Source: DASXYG01 sp036502625 (lineage in GTDB: Bacteria; Actinomycetota; Actinomycetes; Streptosporangiales; Streptosporangiaceae). From it: DNA of 64,000 nucleotides. The translations under genes were made by a program, and so were the position numbers. The stretch spans positions 1 through 64,000 of the forward strand of contig DASXYG010000095.1 in the NCBI GenBank assembly GCA_036502625.1, given 5' to 3'. Below the pieces are notes generated by a model that was given only the letters and a program-made list of their open reading frames with translations, was not told the origin of the DNA and searched no databases. The number at the start of each line of letters is the position of its first letter. Within the stretch, counting starts at the first letter, position 1. Shown here one piece after another: positions 52,349 to 61,444 of this stretch.

Positions 52349-52864
52349 AGAGCATCGCGCGTAGCGCCCGGGCTGCACATCTCACGGCGAGTCCTGGAGG
52401 AAGGGGTCGCCACTCCCCTCACTCCGCGCTGCGCAACGCGAAGCCCAGGGCCTTCCTGAGGTACGCATCTGCGGCAGGCCACAGACCGGGGAGGGCCCGC
52501 CTCCCTCGTACACCCGAGCCCGGGGGTTCAAGGCCCCACCGCGACGTGGCCTGGGAAAGCCCGCCACGTCCCCACCCCCGCTCCGAACCGCACCTGAGAC
52601 GGAGAACGCTCCGCCGACACGAGCACCGTGACCAGAGGAGGGGCTCCCCCCGCAACGCCGGGTCACGGAGAGGGGAGCCGCCCCTCGCGCTACCTTCCCG
52701 CTCCGCCACGTACACCGCACCCGCGGGGCAGAAGCCCCACCGCGACATGGCCTGGGGAAGGGGGGCGGCCACCCCCCACACCTCACACTCCGGGCTGCAC
52801 CTGAACTCAGGGAACGCCTCCGCCGACACGAGCTCCGAGACCACAGGAGGGGGCGCGGGGCGCC

Positions 52865-52999
52865 GGGCTGCGAGGCCCGCGGGGGAAGTACACGACGCAA
52901 GGGTTACGGGGGCGCGGGGCTGCGAGGCCCGCGGGGGAGGTACGCGACGCAAGGGGTGCGGGGCTGCGAGGCCCGCGGGGGAGGTACGCGACGCAAGGG
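52865..52999. repeat. Three copies of the 39-bp repeat family 3' of topA
   Basis: Copies at 52865-52903, 52917-52955 and 52961-52999 begin GGGCTGCGAGGCCCGCGGGG and end GACGCAAGGG. They are the reverse complement of the family at 13626-13902, with only a few substitutions. Spacings are 52 and 44 bp here versus 98 bp there. The last copy ends 30 bp from the topA stop codon. Confidence 0.85.
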
Positions 53000-53028
53000 T
53001 TATGGGGCGGCGCGGGCTCGCGGACAGG

Positions 53029-55734
53029 CTATGAAGAAGGGGTGTTGGACGGCTTCTTGGTGGCCGGCTTCTTCTTGGCGCTTGGCTTCTTTGCGGGGGT
53101 CTTGCGGGCCGCGGGCTTGGTTGGCTTGGGGGACGTGGCTCGGCGTTCGGCCAGGAGCTCGGCGGCTCGTTGGAGGGTGATGCTTTCGATCTCGTCGCCC
53201 TTGCGGAGGCTCGCGTTGGTTTCGCCGTCGGTGGCGTACGGGCCCCAGCGGCCTTCCTTGAGCACGATCGGCTTGCCGGAGTTGGGGTCCTCGCCGAGCT
53301 CGCGGAGCGGGGGCTTGGCGGCGGCGCGGCCGCGGCCGCGGGCCTTGGGCTGGGCGAGGAGGGCCTTGGCGTCGTCCAGGGAGATCGTGAAGATCTGGTC
53401 TTCGCTCTCCAGGGAACGGGAGTCGGTGCCGCGCTTGATGTACGGCCCGTACCTGCCGTTCTGGGCGGTCACCGGCTCGCCGTCGAGCTCGCCCACCACC
53501 CGCGGCAGCGACAGCAGCTTCCGCGCGTCGTCCAGCGTCACCGTGTCGAGTGTCATCGACTGGAACAGCGATCCCGTACGCGGCTTCGCGCCCTTCGGCG
53601 CGTCGTCCGGCAGGACCTCGGTGACATACGGCCCGAAGCGGCCGGACTTCGCGACCACCCGGTGGCCGCTGTCGGGATCGGTGCCGAGCTCGCGGTCGCC
53701 GCTCGGCTGGGCCAGCAGTTCCTCGGCGCGCTCCACGCCCAGTTCGTCCGGCGCGGTGCCGTCCGGGATGTTCGCCCGCTCCTCGCCGCGCTCGAGGTAC
53801 GGGCCGTAGCGCCCGACGCGGACCGTGATGTCGCTGTCGCGCAGCTTGAAGGAGTTGACGACCCTCGGGTCGATGCCGTCGATGTCGCTGACGAGCTCCT
53901 TCAGCCCCTCGTCGCCGTTCTCGCCGAAGTAGAACCGCTTCAGCCACGGCACGCGCCGCGCGTCGCCCTGCGCGATCTCGTCGAGGGCGTCCTCCATGCG
54001 GGCCGTGAAGTCGTAGTCGACCAGGTGGCCGAAGTGCTCCTCCAGGAGCGAGACCACGGAGAACGCCAGGAAGGACGGCACCAGCGCGGTGCCCTTCTTG
54101 AAGACGTAGCCGCGGTCGAGGATCGTGCCGATGATCGAGGCGTACGTCGACGGGCGGCCGATCTCGCGGTCTTCCAGCTCCTTGACCAGCGACGCCTCGG
54201 TGTAGCGCGCGGGCGGCCGGGTGGAGTGGCCCTCGGCCTCGATGCCCAGCGCGGTCAGCGGGTCGTCCTCGGCGAGGTCGGGCAGGCGCCGCTCGCGGTC
54301 GTCGAGCTCCGCCTCGGGGTCGTCGGAACCCTCGACGTACGCCTTGAGGAAGCCGTGGAAGCTGATGACCTTGCCGGACGCGGAGAACTCGGCGGTCTCG
54401 CCGGTGCTGGACTCGCCGGTCACGCGGATGGTCACCGAGTGGCCGGTGGCGTCCTTCATCTGGCAGGCGACGGTGCGCTTCCAGATCAGCTCGTACATCC
54501 GGAAGTCGTCGCCGCGCAGCCCCGTCTCGGCGGGGGTGCGGAACGCCTCCCCGGCCGGGCGGATCGCCTCGTGCGCCTCCTGGGCGTTCTTCACCTTGCT
54601 CTGGTAGGCGCGCGGCTTGTCGGGGACGTACTCCGCGCCGTAGAGCTGCCTGGCCTGGCCGCGGGCGGCGTTCACCGCGGACTCCGACAGCGTGATGCTG
54701 TCGGTACGCATGTACGTGATGTAGCCGTTCTCGTACAGCTTCTGCGCCACCTGCATCGTGTACTTCGCGGAGAAGCCGAGCTTGCGGGACGCCTCCTGCT
54801 GGAGGGTGGTCGTACGGAACGGGGGGTACGGCGACCGCTTGTACGGCTTGCGCTCGACCGAGGAGACGGCGAACGCGGAGTCGGCGAGCCGGGTGGCCAG
54901 GCCGCGCGCGGCCTCTTCGTCGAGGTGCAGCACCTCGGCGGCACGGGCGGACAGCACCCCGGTGGAGGTGAAGTCGCGGCCCTGAGCGACGCGGCGGCCG
55001 TCGACGGACAGCAGACCGGCGGTGAAACGGGTGGGCACGGCGGGGTCGGCGTTCTGCCGCCCGGTGTCGAACGTGCCCTCGAGGTCCCAGTAGTGGGCGG
55101 GCCGGAACGCGATGCGCTCACGCTCGCGCTCGACGACCAGCCGGGTGGCCACCGACTGCACACGCCCGGCCGAGAGCCGGGGCATGACCTTCTTCCACAG
55201 GACCGGCGACACCTCGTAGCCGTACAGCCGGTCGAGGATGCGGCGGGTCTCCTGGGCGTCGACCAGCTTGAGGTTGATGTCGCGCGGCGACTCGACGGCG
55301 CCGCGGATGGCGTCCGGCGTGATCTCGTGGAAGACCATGCGGCGGACGGGCACCTTCGGCTTCAGCACCTCGTGGAGGTGCCACGCGATGGCCTCGCCCT
55401 CGCGGTCCTCGTCTGTTGCGAGGTAGAGCTCGTCGGCGCCGGCGAGGAGGTCCTTGAGCTTCTTGACCTGCTGCCTCTTGTTGGTGTTGACGACGTACAG
55501 CGGCTCGAACTCGTTGTCGACGTCGACACCGAGGCGGGCCCACGGCTCTTTCTTGTACTTCGCCGGGATCTCTGCGGCGTTATCCGGGAGGTCGCGGATG
55601 TGGCCGATGCTCGATTCGACCACGTAACCCGGCCCGAGATACCCCGCGATGGTCTTCGCCTTCGCAGGAGACTCGACGATCACAAGCCGGGTTGACCCAT
55701 TCCCGGACTTCGCCGTGCCTGCCTTTCCTGCCAC
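53029..55734 (-). CDS. topA: DNA topoisomerase I
   Basis: 901 residues. TOPRIM domain: LVIVESPAKAKTIAGYL (near 20) and YLATDEDREGEAIAWHL (near 110). The catalytic tyrosine is in YENGYITYMRTDSITLSES (near 340). The C-terminus has four GRYGPY-type repeats (VGRYGPYL, SGRFGPYV, NGRYGPYI, EGRWGPYA; residues ~645-850) in place of zinc ribbons, then a lysine/alanine/proline tail (RKTPAKKPSAKKKPATKKP). This is the actinobacterial form, where the tail gives high processivity. It relaxes negative supercoils. GTG start with GGAG upstream. Confidence 0.97.
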   Translation of the reverse strand: MAGKAGTAKSGNGSTRLVIVESPAKAKTIAGYLGPGYVVESSIGHIRDLPDNAAEIPAKYKKEPWARLGVDVDNEFEPLYVVNTNKRQQVKKLKDLLAGADELYLATDEDREGEAIAWHLHEVLKPKVPVRRMVFHEITPDAIRGAVESPRDINLKLVDAQETRRILDRLYGYEVSPVLWKKVMPRLSAGRVQSVATRLVVERERERIAFRPAHYWDLEGTFDTGRQNADPAVPTRFTAGLLSVDGRRVAQGRDFTSTGVLSARAAEVLHLDEEAARGLATRLADSAFAVSSVERKPYKRSPYPPFRTTTLQQEASRKLGFSAKYTMQVAQKLYENGYITYMRTDSITLSESAVNAARGQARQLYGAEYVPDKPRAYQSKVKNAQEAHEAIRPAGEAFRTPAETGLRGDDFRMYELIWKRTVACQMKDATGHSVTIRVTGESSTGETAEFSASGKVISFHGFLKAYVEGSDDPEAELDDRERRLPDLAEDDPLTALGIEAEGHSTRPPARYTEASLVKELEDREIGRPSTYASIIGTILDRGYVFKKGTALVPSFLAFSVVSLLEEHFGHLVDYDFTARMEDALDEIAQGDARRVPWLKRFYFGENGDEGLKELVSDIDGIDPRVVNSFKLRDSDITVRVGRYGPYLERGEERANIPDGTAPDELGVERAEELLAQPSGDRELGTDPDSGHRVVAKSGRFGPYVTEVLPDDAPKGAKPRTGSLFQSMTLDTVTLDDARKLLSLPRVVGELDGEPVTAQNGRYGPYIKRGTDSRSLESEDQIFTISLDDAKALLAQPKARGRGRAAAKPPLRELGEDPNSGKPIVLKEGRWGPYATDGETNASLRKGDEIESITLQRAAELLAERRATSPKPTKPAARKTPAKKPSAKKKPATKKPSNTPSS

Positions 55735-55914
55735 TACGCTCCTACCTCACTTCAGCCGCTGCCCCGGTGACCCGCTGCCCTTCGGTACCCGCGCAACACC
55801 TGAGCCACGCGGCCACCGTCACGCCTCTACCAACTCCGCCGACAGTAACCCTGTTCCAGACCCGCCGCGCCACAGGGGATTGCATTCCCTACGGGAAGAC
55901 GCAGAATATTCGCA

Positions 55915-56100
55915 ATGGTCGAGTACGAGTACCAGTCGATGAGGCTCGGGCGCGGCACGTCCCGTGACACGACGCGGCGCATGCTGACCGACCTCGCGGA
56001 ATACGGCCAGTGGGAGCTGGACCGCCTGAGACTGTACCCCGACGGCACGCGCAGGGTGACCCTCCGCCGAAAGATCATCCGCGTGGCGCGCACGATGTAG
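55915..56100 (+). CDS. DUF5703-family small protein
   Basis: 61 residues. MVEYEYQSMRLGRGTSRDTT, AEYGQWELDRLRLYPDGTRR and the basic end VTLRRKIIRVARTM match DUF5703, a short, highly conserved actinobacterial family of unknown function. It is divergent from topA with 180 bp between. The ribosome-binding site is weak. A hairpin at 56125-56167 follows the stop. Confidence 0.88.
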   Translation: MVEYEYQSMRLGRGTSRDTTRRMLTDLAEYGQWELDRLRLYPDGTRRVTLRRKIIRVARTM

Positions 56101-56124
56101 CAGCGCCGTCCGGGTCCGGACACG

Positions 56125-56167
56125 GCTTTGCCCCACCCCCGACCGCGCCTCGGGAGCAGGGCAAAGC
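56125..56167 (+). terminator. Hairpin after the DUF5703 gene
   Basis: Arms GCTTTGCCC (56125-56133) and GGGCAAAGC (56159-56167) are perfect over 9 bp with a 25-base C-rich loop, 24 bp after the stop. No U-tract follows. The remaining bases to 56513 hold no convincing gene; a second hairpin (GGCCCCG near 56417, CGGGGCC near 56442) probably terminates the convergent chaplin-repeat gene. Confidence 0.5.
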
Positions 56168-56513
56168 GTCCGTGGGCCGGCCGCCTGTCAGCGGCTGCCG
56201 GCGTGCCGTTCCATGGGCCGTTCCGTACCGGCGGGGCCGTGGGCCCTTCGCCTTCTTCCTGGCCGTCGGCGTTCGGCCGGGGGTACGTCCCGGGGGCATG
56301 GACGGATGCGGTGCGACACCGGTTCCGGAGGCGCCCGTGTGGCCGGGTTGGCGGCTACGGGCCTCGATGCCTCCGCGTACCGTCGACCGCTTTCGTCGAG
56401 TGATGACGCTTGGCGTGGCCCCGCCCTGGTCAGGGGCAGAACGGGGCCGCTGTTCTCACGGGTCCTGCGACGGGCGGGCGGTCAGGGACGCCCGGCCGTA
56501 CGGCAGGTACCGC

Positions 56514-58100
56514 TTACTTGGTGTCGGTCAGGTGGACCGGCGACTGCTCGTTGTCCAGCAGGTTCGACGTCAACTGGCTCGTCGGGTCGCCCGCCGGGGT
56601 GCTGACCGTGTCGCGCTTCTTCGCGAGGTGGTTGATGACGCTGTTGTCGTCACCACCGGTGGCCTTGCCGATTTCGGGCGCCTTGACGGCGCTCGCCTGC
56701 GGCGCGCATCCGCAGCCCGAGCCGGCCTGCGGCACGGGAAGCGACACGTCGGCCTTCGGCCCCTGCACCTTCGGCAGCTTCGCCGTCGGCATCTGCGGCT
56801 TGGGCAGGCTGACCTGCGGCGCCGACGCCTTCGGCGGCGTCACCTTGGGCAGCTCCGGCTTGGGCAGGCCCACGCTCGGCACCTGAGGCGTGGACGCCAT
56901 CGGCGCGGGCGCGCAGCCGCACGCGGACGGCTTGGGCTTGCTGACGCTGATCGGCAGCTTGGGCAGGTGCGCCTTGGGAAGCTGCGGCTTCGGCGCGGGC
57001 GCCGGGCCCTGCTGAGGCGCGGGCGGCGCCTGCGGTGCGTCCGCCTGCGGCATGGGCGCGGACGGCCCGTCCGCGCGCGGCGTCCACACCCGGTGGCCGC
57101 GGCCGCCGTTGTGCACGGTCGCGCGGCCCTTGCACAGGCCCATCGCCTGACCGGCGAGGGTCGCGGAGTTGCCGCAGAAGTTCACCGGCGCGGAGATCGG
57201 CGCGTTGAGCTGGTTGCCGCCCAGCACACCGAAGCGGCCCGAGGAGTACATCCCGGACGAGCCGTCGCCGCTGTTGTGCACGTCCGCGTGGCCCTTGCAG
57301 GCCGCGAACGCCTGGCCGAACGCGGAGATCGCGTTGCCGCACGCGTTGACCGGCGCGGACACCGGGGCGTACGCCTGGTTGCCGGACAGCACGCCGAAGT
57401 CGCCGGACGTCAGCATCCCGCCGCCGCCGTGCTCGTCGCCGGCCGCCGCCGCCATGTGCTTCTTGCGCAGCGGCAGCTTGCCGACCGGCAGCGCCTGCCC
57501 GACCGGCAGGCTCTGCCCGACCGGCAGCGCCTTGGTCGAGTCGGTGATCGACGACACGGGGCTCGCCAGGTTCGGCGTGGACTGCGGCGCCGCCTGGGGC
57601 GCGCTCACGGGCGCGCCCTGCGGCGCGGCCTTCGGCGCGGCGTTCGTCACGGGACGGGTCACGTCCGTGAGCTGCGGCCGCGTCATCGCCCGGTCCCCGC
57701 CGCGGTGGCCACCGTTGGTGACGTGCGCGGCGCTGTGGGACAGCGCACCGGCCTGGCCGAGCAGGGTCGCCGCGTTGCCGCTGCCGTTGATCGGCGCGGA
57801 CAGCGGCACGTCGCCCTGGTTCCCGCCGAGGACGGCGAACCGGCCGGACGAGTACATGCCGTGGTGGGCGTTGTGCACGGAGGCGCCGCTGTGCGACATC
57901 GCACGCGCCTGGCCGAGCACACTGCCCGCGTTGCCCGTCACGTTGAGCGGCGCGGACGCCGGAACGTGGAGCTGGTTGCCGCTGCCGGCACCGAAGTCAC
58001 CATGGGTGACGTCGGCGAAGCCGGCGCCGGAGCCGACGGCGACGAATCCCGCCGTCAACAGCGCCACACTGGCGCTGGTTTTGGCCCACTTCTTCCGCAT
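56514..58100 (-). CDS. Secreted multi-chaplin-repeat surface protein
   Basis: 528 residues. Signal peptide residues 1-29 (MRKKWAKTSASVALLTAGFV). Four chaplin-like repeats (DUF320) lie at about 34-72, 87-123, 233-269 and 289-324. Repeats 3 and 4 keep the two cysteines (APVSAPVNACGN...AACKG; APISAPVNFCGN...GLCKG). Repeats 1 and 2 have lost both (NVTGN...MSHSG; NGSGN...LSHS). A linker includes LPVGQSLPVGQALPVGKLP; the rest is Pro/Ala/Lys-rich with two CGC motifs. No LPXTG anchor. Chaplins coat aerial hyphae and spores as amyloid fibrils. ATG at 58100 with GGGGGAAA upstream; ATG 58121 is possible. Confidence 0.85.
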   Translation of the reverse strand: MRKKWAKTSASVALLTAGFVAVGSGAGFADVTHGDFGAGSGNQLHVPASAPLNVTGNAGSVLGQARAMSHSGASVHNAHHGMYSSGRFAVLGGNQGDVPLSAPINGSGNAATLLGQAGALSHSAAHVTNGGHRGGDRAMTRPQLTDVTRPVTNAAPKAAPQGAPVSAPQAAPQSTPNLASPVSSITDSTKALPVGQSLPVGQALPVGKLPLRKKHMAAAAGDEHGGGGMLTSGDFGVLSGNQAYAPVSAPVNACGNAISAFGQAFAACKGHADVHNSGDGSSGMYSSGRFGVLGGNQLNAPISAPVNFCGNSATLAGQAMGLCKGRATVHNGGRGHRVWTPRADGPSAPMPQADAPQAPPAPQQGPAPAPKPQLPKAHLPKLPISVSKPKPSACGCAPAPMASTPQVPSVGLPKPELPKVTPPKASAPQVSLPKPQMPTAKLPKVQGPKADVSLPVPQAGSGCGCAPQASAVKAPEIGKATGGDDNSVINHLAKKRDTVSTPAGDPTSQLTSNLLDNEQSPVHLTDTK

Positions 58101-58246
58101 CAGTGGGTTTCCCCCATTCATTTTGATGGATGAACGGATGTGATGGATGGACCGCCCCTTCGGGGCGTGCCGCTCGGCCGTGGCTCGGCCGTGAGCGGCG
58201 CCTGGCCGGGTGAATCGCGGACGGACGCATGGCATGCGTCCGGCGT

Positions 58247-58615
58247 TCACCCTCGGCGCGGACGGTGTCGGCGCGTCGCGACCAGGAGCGACGCTGCGGC
58301 GGCTGTCAGGGCGCCCGTCGTCAGGGAGACGAGCGAGCCGCCGGACAGACCCGGTTCGGGTGTCCGTGCCGAAGCTTTGGTGAACCGGTCCCCGGACGCG
58401 TCCGGGGTGGTCGTACGCGCGGCGGTGCCGTACGAGCCGCGCGGCATGGGCAGCCACACGGCGGTCGGCAACTGCGCCGCGCCGGGCAGCACGACCACGG
58501 CGCGCTCGCCCGTGGCGGGCACCGCTCCCCCGGCGGTCGCGGCGTGCGCGGTACCGGCGATGGCGGTGATCCCGCCCGCGAACGCGAGCGTGGCGATGAT
58601 GCGTGCGGCCTTCAT
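58247..58615 (-). CDS. Small secreted/membrane-anchored protein
   Basis: 122 residues. Signal peptide about 1-26 (MKAARIIATLAFAGGITAIA, AHAA cleavage region), a mature domain of some 60 residues (RAVVVLPGAAQLPTAVWLPM), then a C-terminal hydrophobic segment SLTTGALTAAAASLLVA with a basic tail RRHRPRRG. This is the architecture of a wall- or membrane-anchored surface protein, but no LPXTG is visible before the helix. No family recognised. GGAGA 7 bp before the ATG. It precedes the chaplin-repeat gene on the same strand. Confidence 0.72.
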   Translation of the reverse strand: MKAARIIATLAFAGGITAIAGTAHAATAGGAVPATGERAVVVLPGAAQLPTAVWLPMPRGSYGTAARTTTPDASGDRFTKASARTPEPGLSGGSLVSLTTGALTAAAASLLVATRRHRPRRG

Positions 58616-58774
58616 GGTCTTCTCCGTCAGGGTTCGCGGCTGGAAGTCAGGGCCGCGGTGCGCGATCGCGTACGGATGCGTACGGGATCGGGCGGGTGCG
58701 ACCGGTGATCTCGCGCGTCGGGTGCGCCGCGTGACGGCGGCCACCCCCGGCCGTTGACCGGCCGGCGGGAAGCC

Positions 58775-60010
58775 CTAGTCGGGAGAGAGGGAAGGCTCGT
58801 CGGCCGCAGTGCGGACGACGGGCGGGAGCACGCCGCGGCGCGGGGCCACGATCGCCAGGTGCGGCGGCGTGCGGTCGACGTGCGTCCAGGTGACGTCGCC
58901 GGTGCTCGGGGCGGGCTGCCCCGTGCTCGTGACCGGCGACGGCACGACGCCGTGGTTGTCGGCCTGCGGGCCCGCGGGCGCCTCAGGGGCGTCCGGGTGC
59001 CCGTGCGAGTCGGTGTGGCCGCACGCGAAGGCGGAGTGGGCGCAGAGCACGCGCGGCTCGATCGGCCGCGTGAGCACGGGCGCCGTACGGGTTCCCGGCG
59101 CGCCCTGGCGGGCGTCGCCGGAGGACGCGGGCGTCCGTGTTCCGAACGCCGCGCCGTTCGTGGGCGCGGGCAGGATCGCCGTGGCCGGCACCGCGGTGCG
59201 CGGGCGGGCGGCGGTGTGCCGTACGCCATGGGTCAGCGGCGCGACGACCGACGACGGGTCGCCAAGCGCGCCGTGCACCGGGAGCGCCTGCCGCACCTTG
59301 TCCGTGCCGGAGCCGAGCAGCGACGCCACCGGGGCGGCGATCCGCCCGACGTCCGCGCGGCGCGGCGCGGCGCCAGGGTCGCCGACGAGGCCGGCCGACC
59401 TGCGCGCGAGCGTGCTCGTGACCGGGTTGTCGGGCAGCGAGCCGTGCCGCACCGAGTCGGCCGCGGAGCCGGCCGTGTGGCCGACCGCGGCGGAGCCGTC
59501 GCGGACGAGGCCGCCGACGCGCTCGGAGTGCTTGGCGAGCCGTACGTGGTCGAGCGAATCGGCGGTACGGCCCACGGCGTCCGACCCCGTGTGCACGAGG
59601 CCGCCGGCCTGCCGGACCTGCCCGCGTACCGGGTCGCTCGTCGTCGGCGTGGTGCCGGAACGCGCGGCCAGGTGGCTGCGGTCAAGCGAGTCGGCGGTAC
59701 GCCCGACGGCGTCCGATCCCGTGTGCACGAGGCCGCCGGCCTGGTCGACCTGGCCCCGTACGGGGTCGCTGGTCGTCGGGCCGTCGGCCGCGTGGGCCGC
59801 GGACGGGCCGGCCTGCGGGACGTCCGCCGCCCATGCGCCGTTTCCCGCGCCGAGCAGCCACCCCGCGACCGCGAGCCCGCCGACGACCAGCGCACGGCGG
59901 GCGATGGGACGGCGCAGCGCACCCGTGACCAGGCCGCGCAGCCGTCCGGGGGCAGCGGCGAGCCGCGCGTTCGCGGGCGTGTCCCGCGTCGGCGTCGGCT
60001 CGGCTTCCAC
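58775..60010 (-). CDS. Secreted protein with internal 'TTSDPVRGQV' repeats
   Basis: About 411 residues. A membrane/signal segment RRALVVGGLAVAGWLLGAGN ends at GAWAADV near residue 62. Two near-identical 32-residue repeats start TTSDPVRGQV, include AGGLVHTGSDAVGRTADSLD (about residues 79-110 and 122-153) and are followed by a decayed third (RVGGLVRDGSAAVGHTAG). The rest is Ala/Pro-rich with one Cys pair (VLCAHSAFACGH). Family unknown. GTG at 60010 has GAGGGGG just upstream; GTG at 60034 falls inside a 30-bp palindrome and is less likely. Confidence 0.72.
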   Translation of the reverse strand: MEAEPTPTRDTPANARLAAAPGRLRGLVTGALRRPIARRALVVGGLAVAGWLLGAGNGAWAADVPQAGPSAAHAADGPTTSDPVRGQVDQAGGLVHTGSDAVGRTADSLDRSHLAARSGTTPTTSDPVRGQVRQAGGLVHTGSDAVGRTADSLDHVRLAKHSERVGGLVRDGSAAVGHTAGSAADSVRHGSLPDNPVTSTLARRSAGLVGDPGAAPRRADVGRIAAPVASLLGSGTDKVRQALPVHGALGDPSSVVAPLTHGVRHTAARPRTAVPATAILPAPTNGAAFGTRTPASSGDARQGAPGTRTAPVLTRPIEPRVLCAHSAFACGHTDSHGHPDAPEAPAGPQADNHGVVPSPVTSTGQPAPSTGDVTWTHVDRTPPHLAIVAPRRGVLPPVVRTAADEPSLSPD

Positions 60011-60030
60011 GTGTCCCCCTCGGTCGATGG

Positions 60031-60060
60031 CCACGTGATCATCGACTGATGGTCACGTGG
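60031..60060. promoter_or_regulatory. 30-bp near-perfect palindrome upstream of secreted-repeat gene
   Basis: Left arm CCACGTGATCATC (60031-60043), loop GACT, right arm GATGGTCACGTGG (60048-60060); 12 of 13 pairs match. It lies 21 bp upstream of the preferred GTG (60010) and 77 bp after the peptidase stop. It could be an operator with CACGTG half-sites, or a hairpin in the 5' leader. There is no U-tract, so a terminator is less likely. Confidence 0.55.
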
Positions 60061-60136
60061 TGAGTACCGAGCGTTACCGTAGCAGTCCCGCGGGGGCGGC
60101 CCGGACCGGTTTCCGCGAATCCGGCCGCCGCGCCGC

Positions 60137-61444
60137 TCAGCTCAGATCGATGAAGCGGTCCAGAACCCGTACGCCGAACCGCAGCCCGTCGACCGGCACC
60201 CGCTCGTCGATCCCGTGGAACATTCCCGTGAAGTCGAGGTCCGGCGGGAGCCGCAACGGGGCGAATCCGTAGCACTCCATGCCGAGGGTGACGAACGACT
60301 TGGCGTCGGTGCCGCCGGACAAGCAGTACGGAACCGTACGGGCGCCCGGGTCCTCGGCCCGCAGGGCTTCCGCCATGGCGCCCACGATCGGCCGCCCGTA
60401 CTCGGACTCGACCGCGATCTCGTGCTTGAGGAACTCCCGCGTCACGTTCGGCCCGAGGAGCTCGTCCACGGTGGCCAGGAACTCGTCCTCGTAGCCGGGC
60501 AGGAACCGCCCGTCCACCTCGGCCGTGGCCACCTGTGGGATGACGTTGACCTTGTATCCGGCGTCCAGCCGCGACGGGTTCGCGGTGTTCCGCAGCGTCG
60601 CGTTGACCACGCGCGCCAGGGGCCCGAGCCGCGCGACGGTGGCCGCGATGTCATCGGGGTCGAACGCGACGCCCTCGGCCGCGCACACCTCTTCCAGGAA
60701 CGCGCGCACGGTGGGGGTCAGCCGTACGGGGAAGACGTGCCGCCCGAGCCGCCCGACCGTCTCGGCGAGCTCCGTCACCGCGTTGTCGTCGTGCGTCATG
60801 GAGCCGTGGCCGGCGGTGCCGCGCGCCGTGAGCCGCAGCCACGCGATGCCCTTCTCCGCCGTCTCGATCATGTAGAGCCGCCGGTCGTCGGAGATCGTGT
60901 TGCTGAACCCCCCGACCTCGCTGATCGCCTCGGTGCACCCCTCGAACAGGTCGGGATGGTTCTCCACCAGCCACCGCGCCCCGTACGTACCGGCCGCCTC
61001 CTCGTCCGCGAGGAAGGCGAGCACGATGTCGCGCGGCGGCCTGCGCCCCTCCCGCATCCGCTGCCGTACGACGGCCAGCGTCATGGCGTCCATGTCCTTC
61101 ATGTCGACCGCGCCGCGCCCCCAGACGCACCCCTCGGCGACCTCGCCGGAGAACGGGTGGATCCGCCAGTCGTCGGCGTTGGCGGGCACGACGTCCAGAT
61201 GCCCGTGGATCAGCAGCGCGTCGCGCGCCGGATCCTCACCCGCGATGCGCGCCACCACGCTGGCCCGCCCCGGCAACGACTCGAAGATCCGCGCCTCGAC
61301 CCCCACCTCGGCGAGCAGCGACGCCACGTACTCGGCCGCCTTCCGCTCCCCCGGCCCCGACCCGTCCCCCGGGTTGCTCGTATCGATCCGAATGAGCTCC
61401 CGGCAGATCCCGACGACCTCGTCCTCGGCAGACGTCACACCCAC
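60137..61444 (-). CDS. M20-family metallopeptidase/deacylase
   Basis: 435 residues. Zinc ligands: LIHGHLDVVPA (His/Asp near 75), GAVDMKDMDA (bridging Asp near 105) and LADEEAAGTYGARWL (catalytic Glu-Glu near 140); SGGTDAKSF and the final GMFHGIDERVPVDGL His complete the site. The lid dimerisation domain is about residues 185-310. This is the pattern of the ArgE/DapE/CPG2 (M20) family acting on acylated amino acids or dipeptides. GTG at 61444 lies 7 bp after GGAGG; GTG at 61438 is close behind. Confidence 0.9.
   Translation of the reverse strand: MGVTSAEDEVVGICRELIRIDTSNPGDGSGPGERKAAEYVASLLAEVGVEARIFESLPGRASVVARIAGEDPARDALLIHGHLDVVPANADDWRIHPFSGEVAEGCVWGRGAVDMKDMDAMTLAVVRQRMREGRRPPRDIVLAFLADEEAAGTYGARWLVENHPDLFEGCTEAISEVGGFSNTISDDRRLYMIETAEKGIAWLRLTARGTAGHGSMTHDDNAVTELAETVGRLGRHVFPVRLTPTVRAFLEEVCAAEGVAFDPDDIAATVARLGPLARVVNATLRNTANPSRLDAGYKVNVIPQVATAEVDGRFLPGYEDEFLATVDELLGPNVTREFLKHEIAVESEYGRPIVGAMAEALRAEDPGARTVPYCLSGGTDAKSFVTLGMECYGFAPLRLPPDLDFTGMFHGIDERVPVDGLRFGVRVLDRFIDLS

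Larger units (their letters stand above)
52028..53028. other. 1-kb gene-free region between topA and MFS-tmk
   Basis: No frame here has family character; apparent ORFs are low-complexity or repeat-driven. It contains the GGGGTT hexamer run at 52310-52348 and, next to topA, three copies of the 39-bp repeat (52865-52999). The rest (about 52350-52860) is GC-rich with short scattered repeats such as CCCCACCGCGACRTGGCCTG (about 52531 and 52736). Promoters for the MFS-tmk gene should lie at its right-hand edge, near 52030-52110. Confidence 0.7.
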
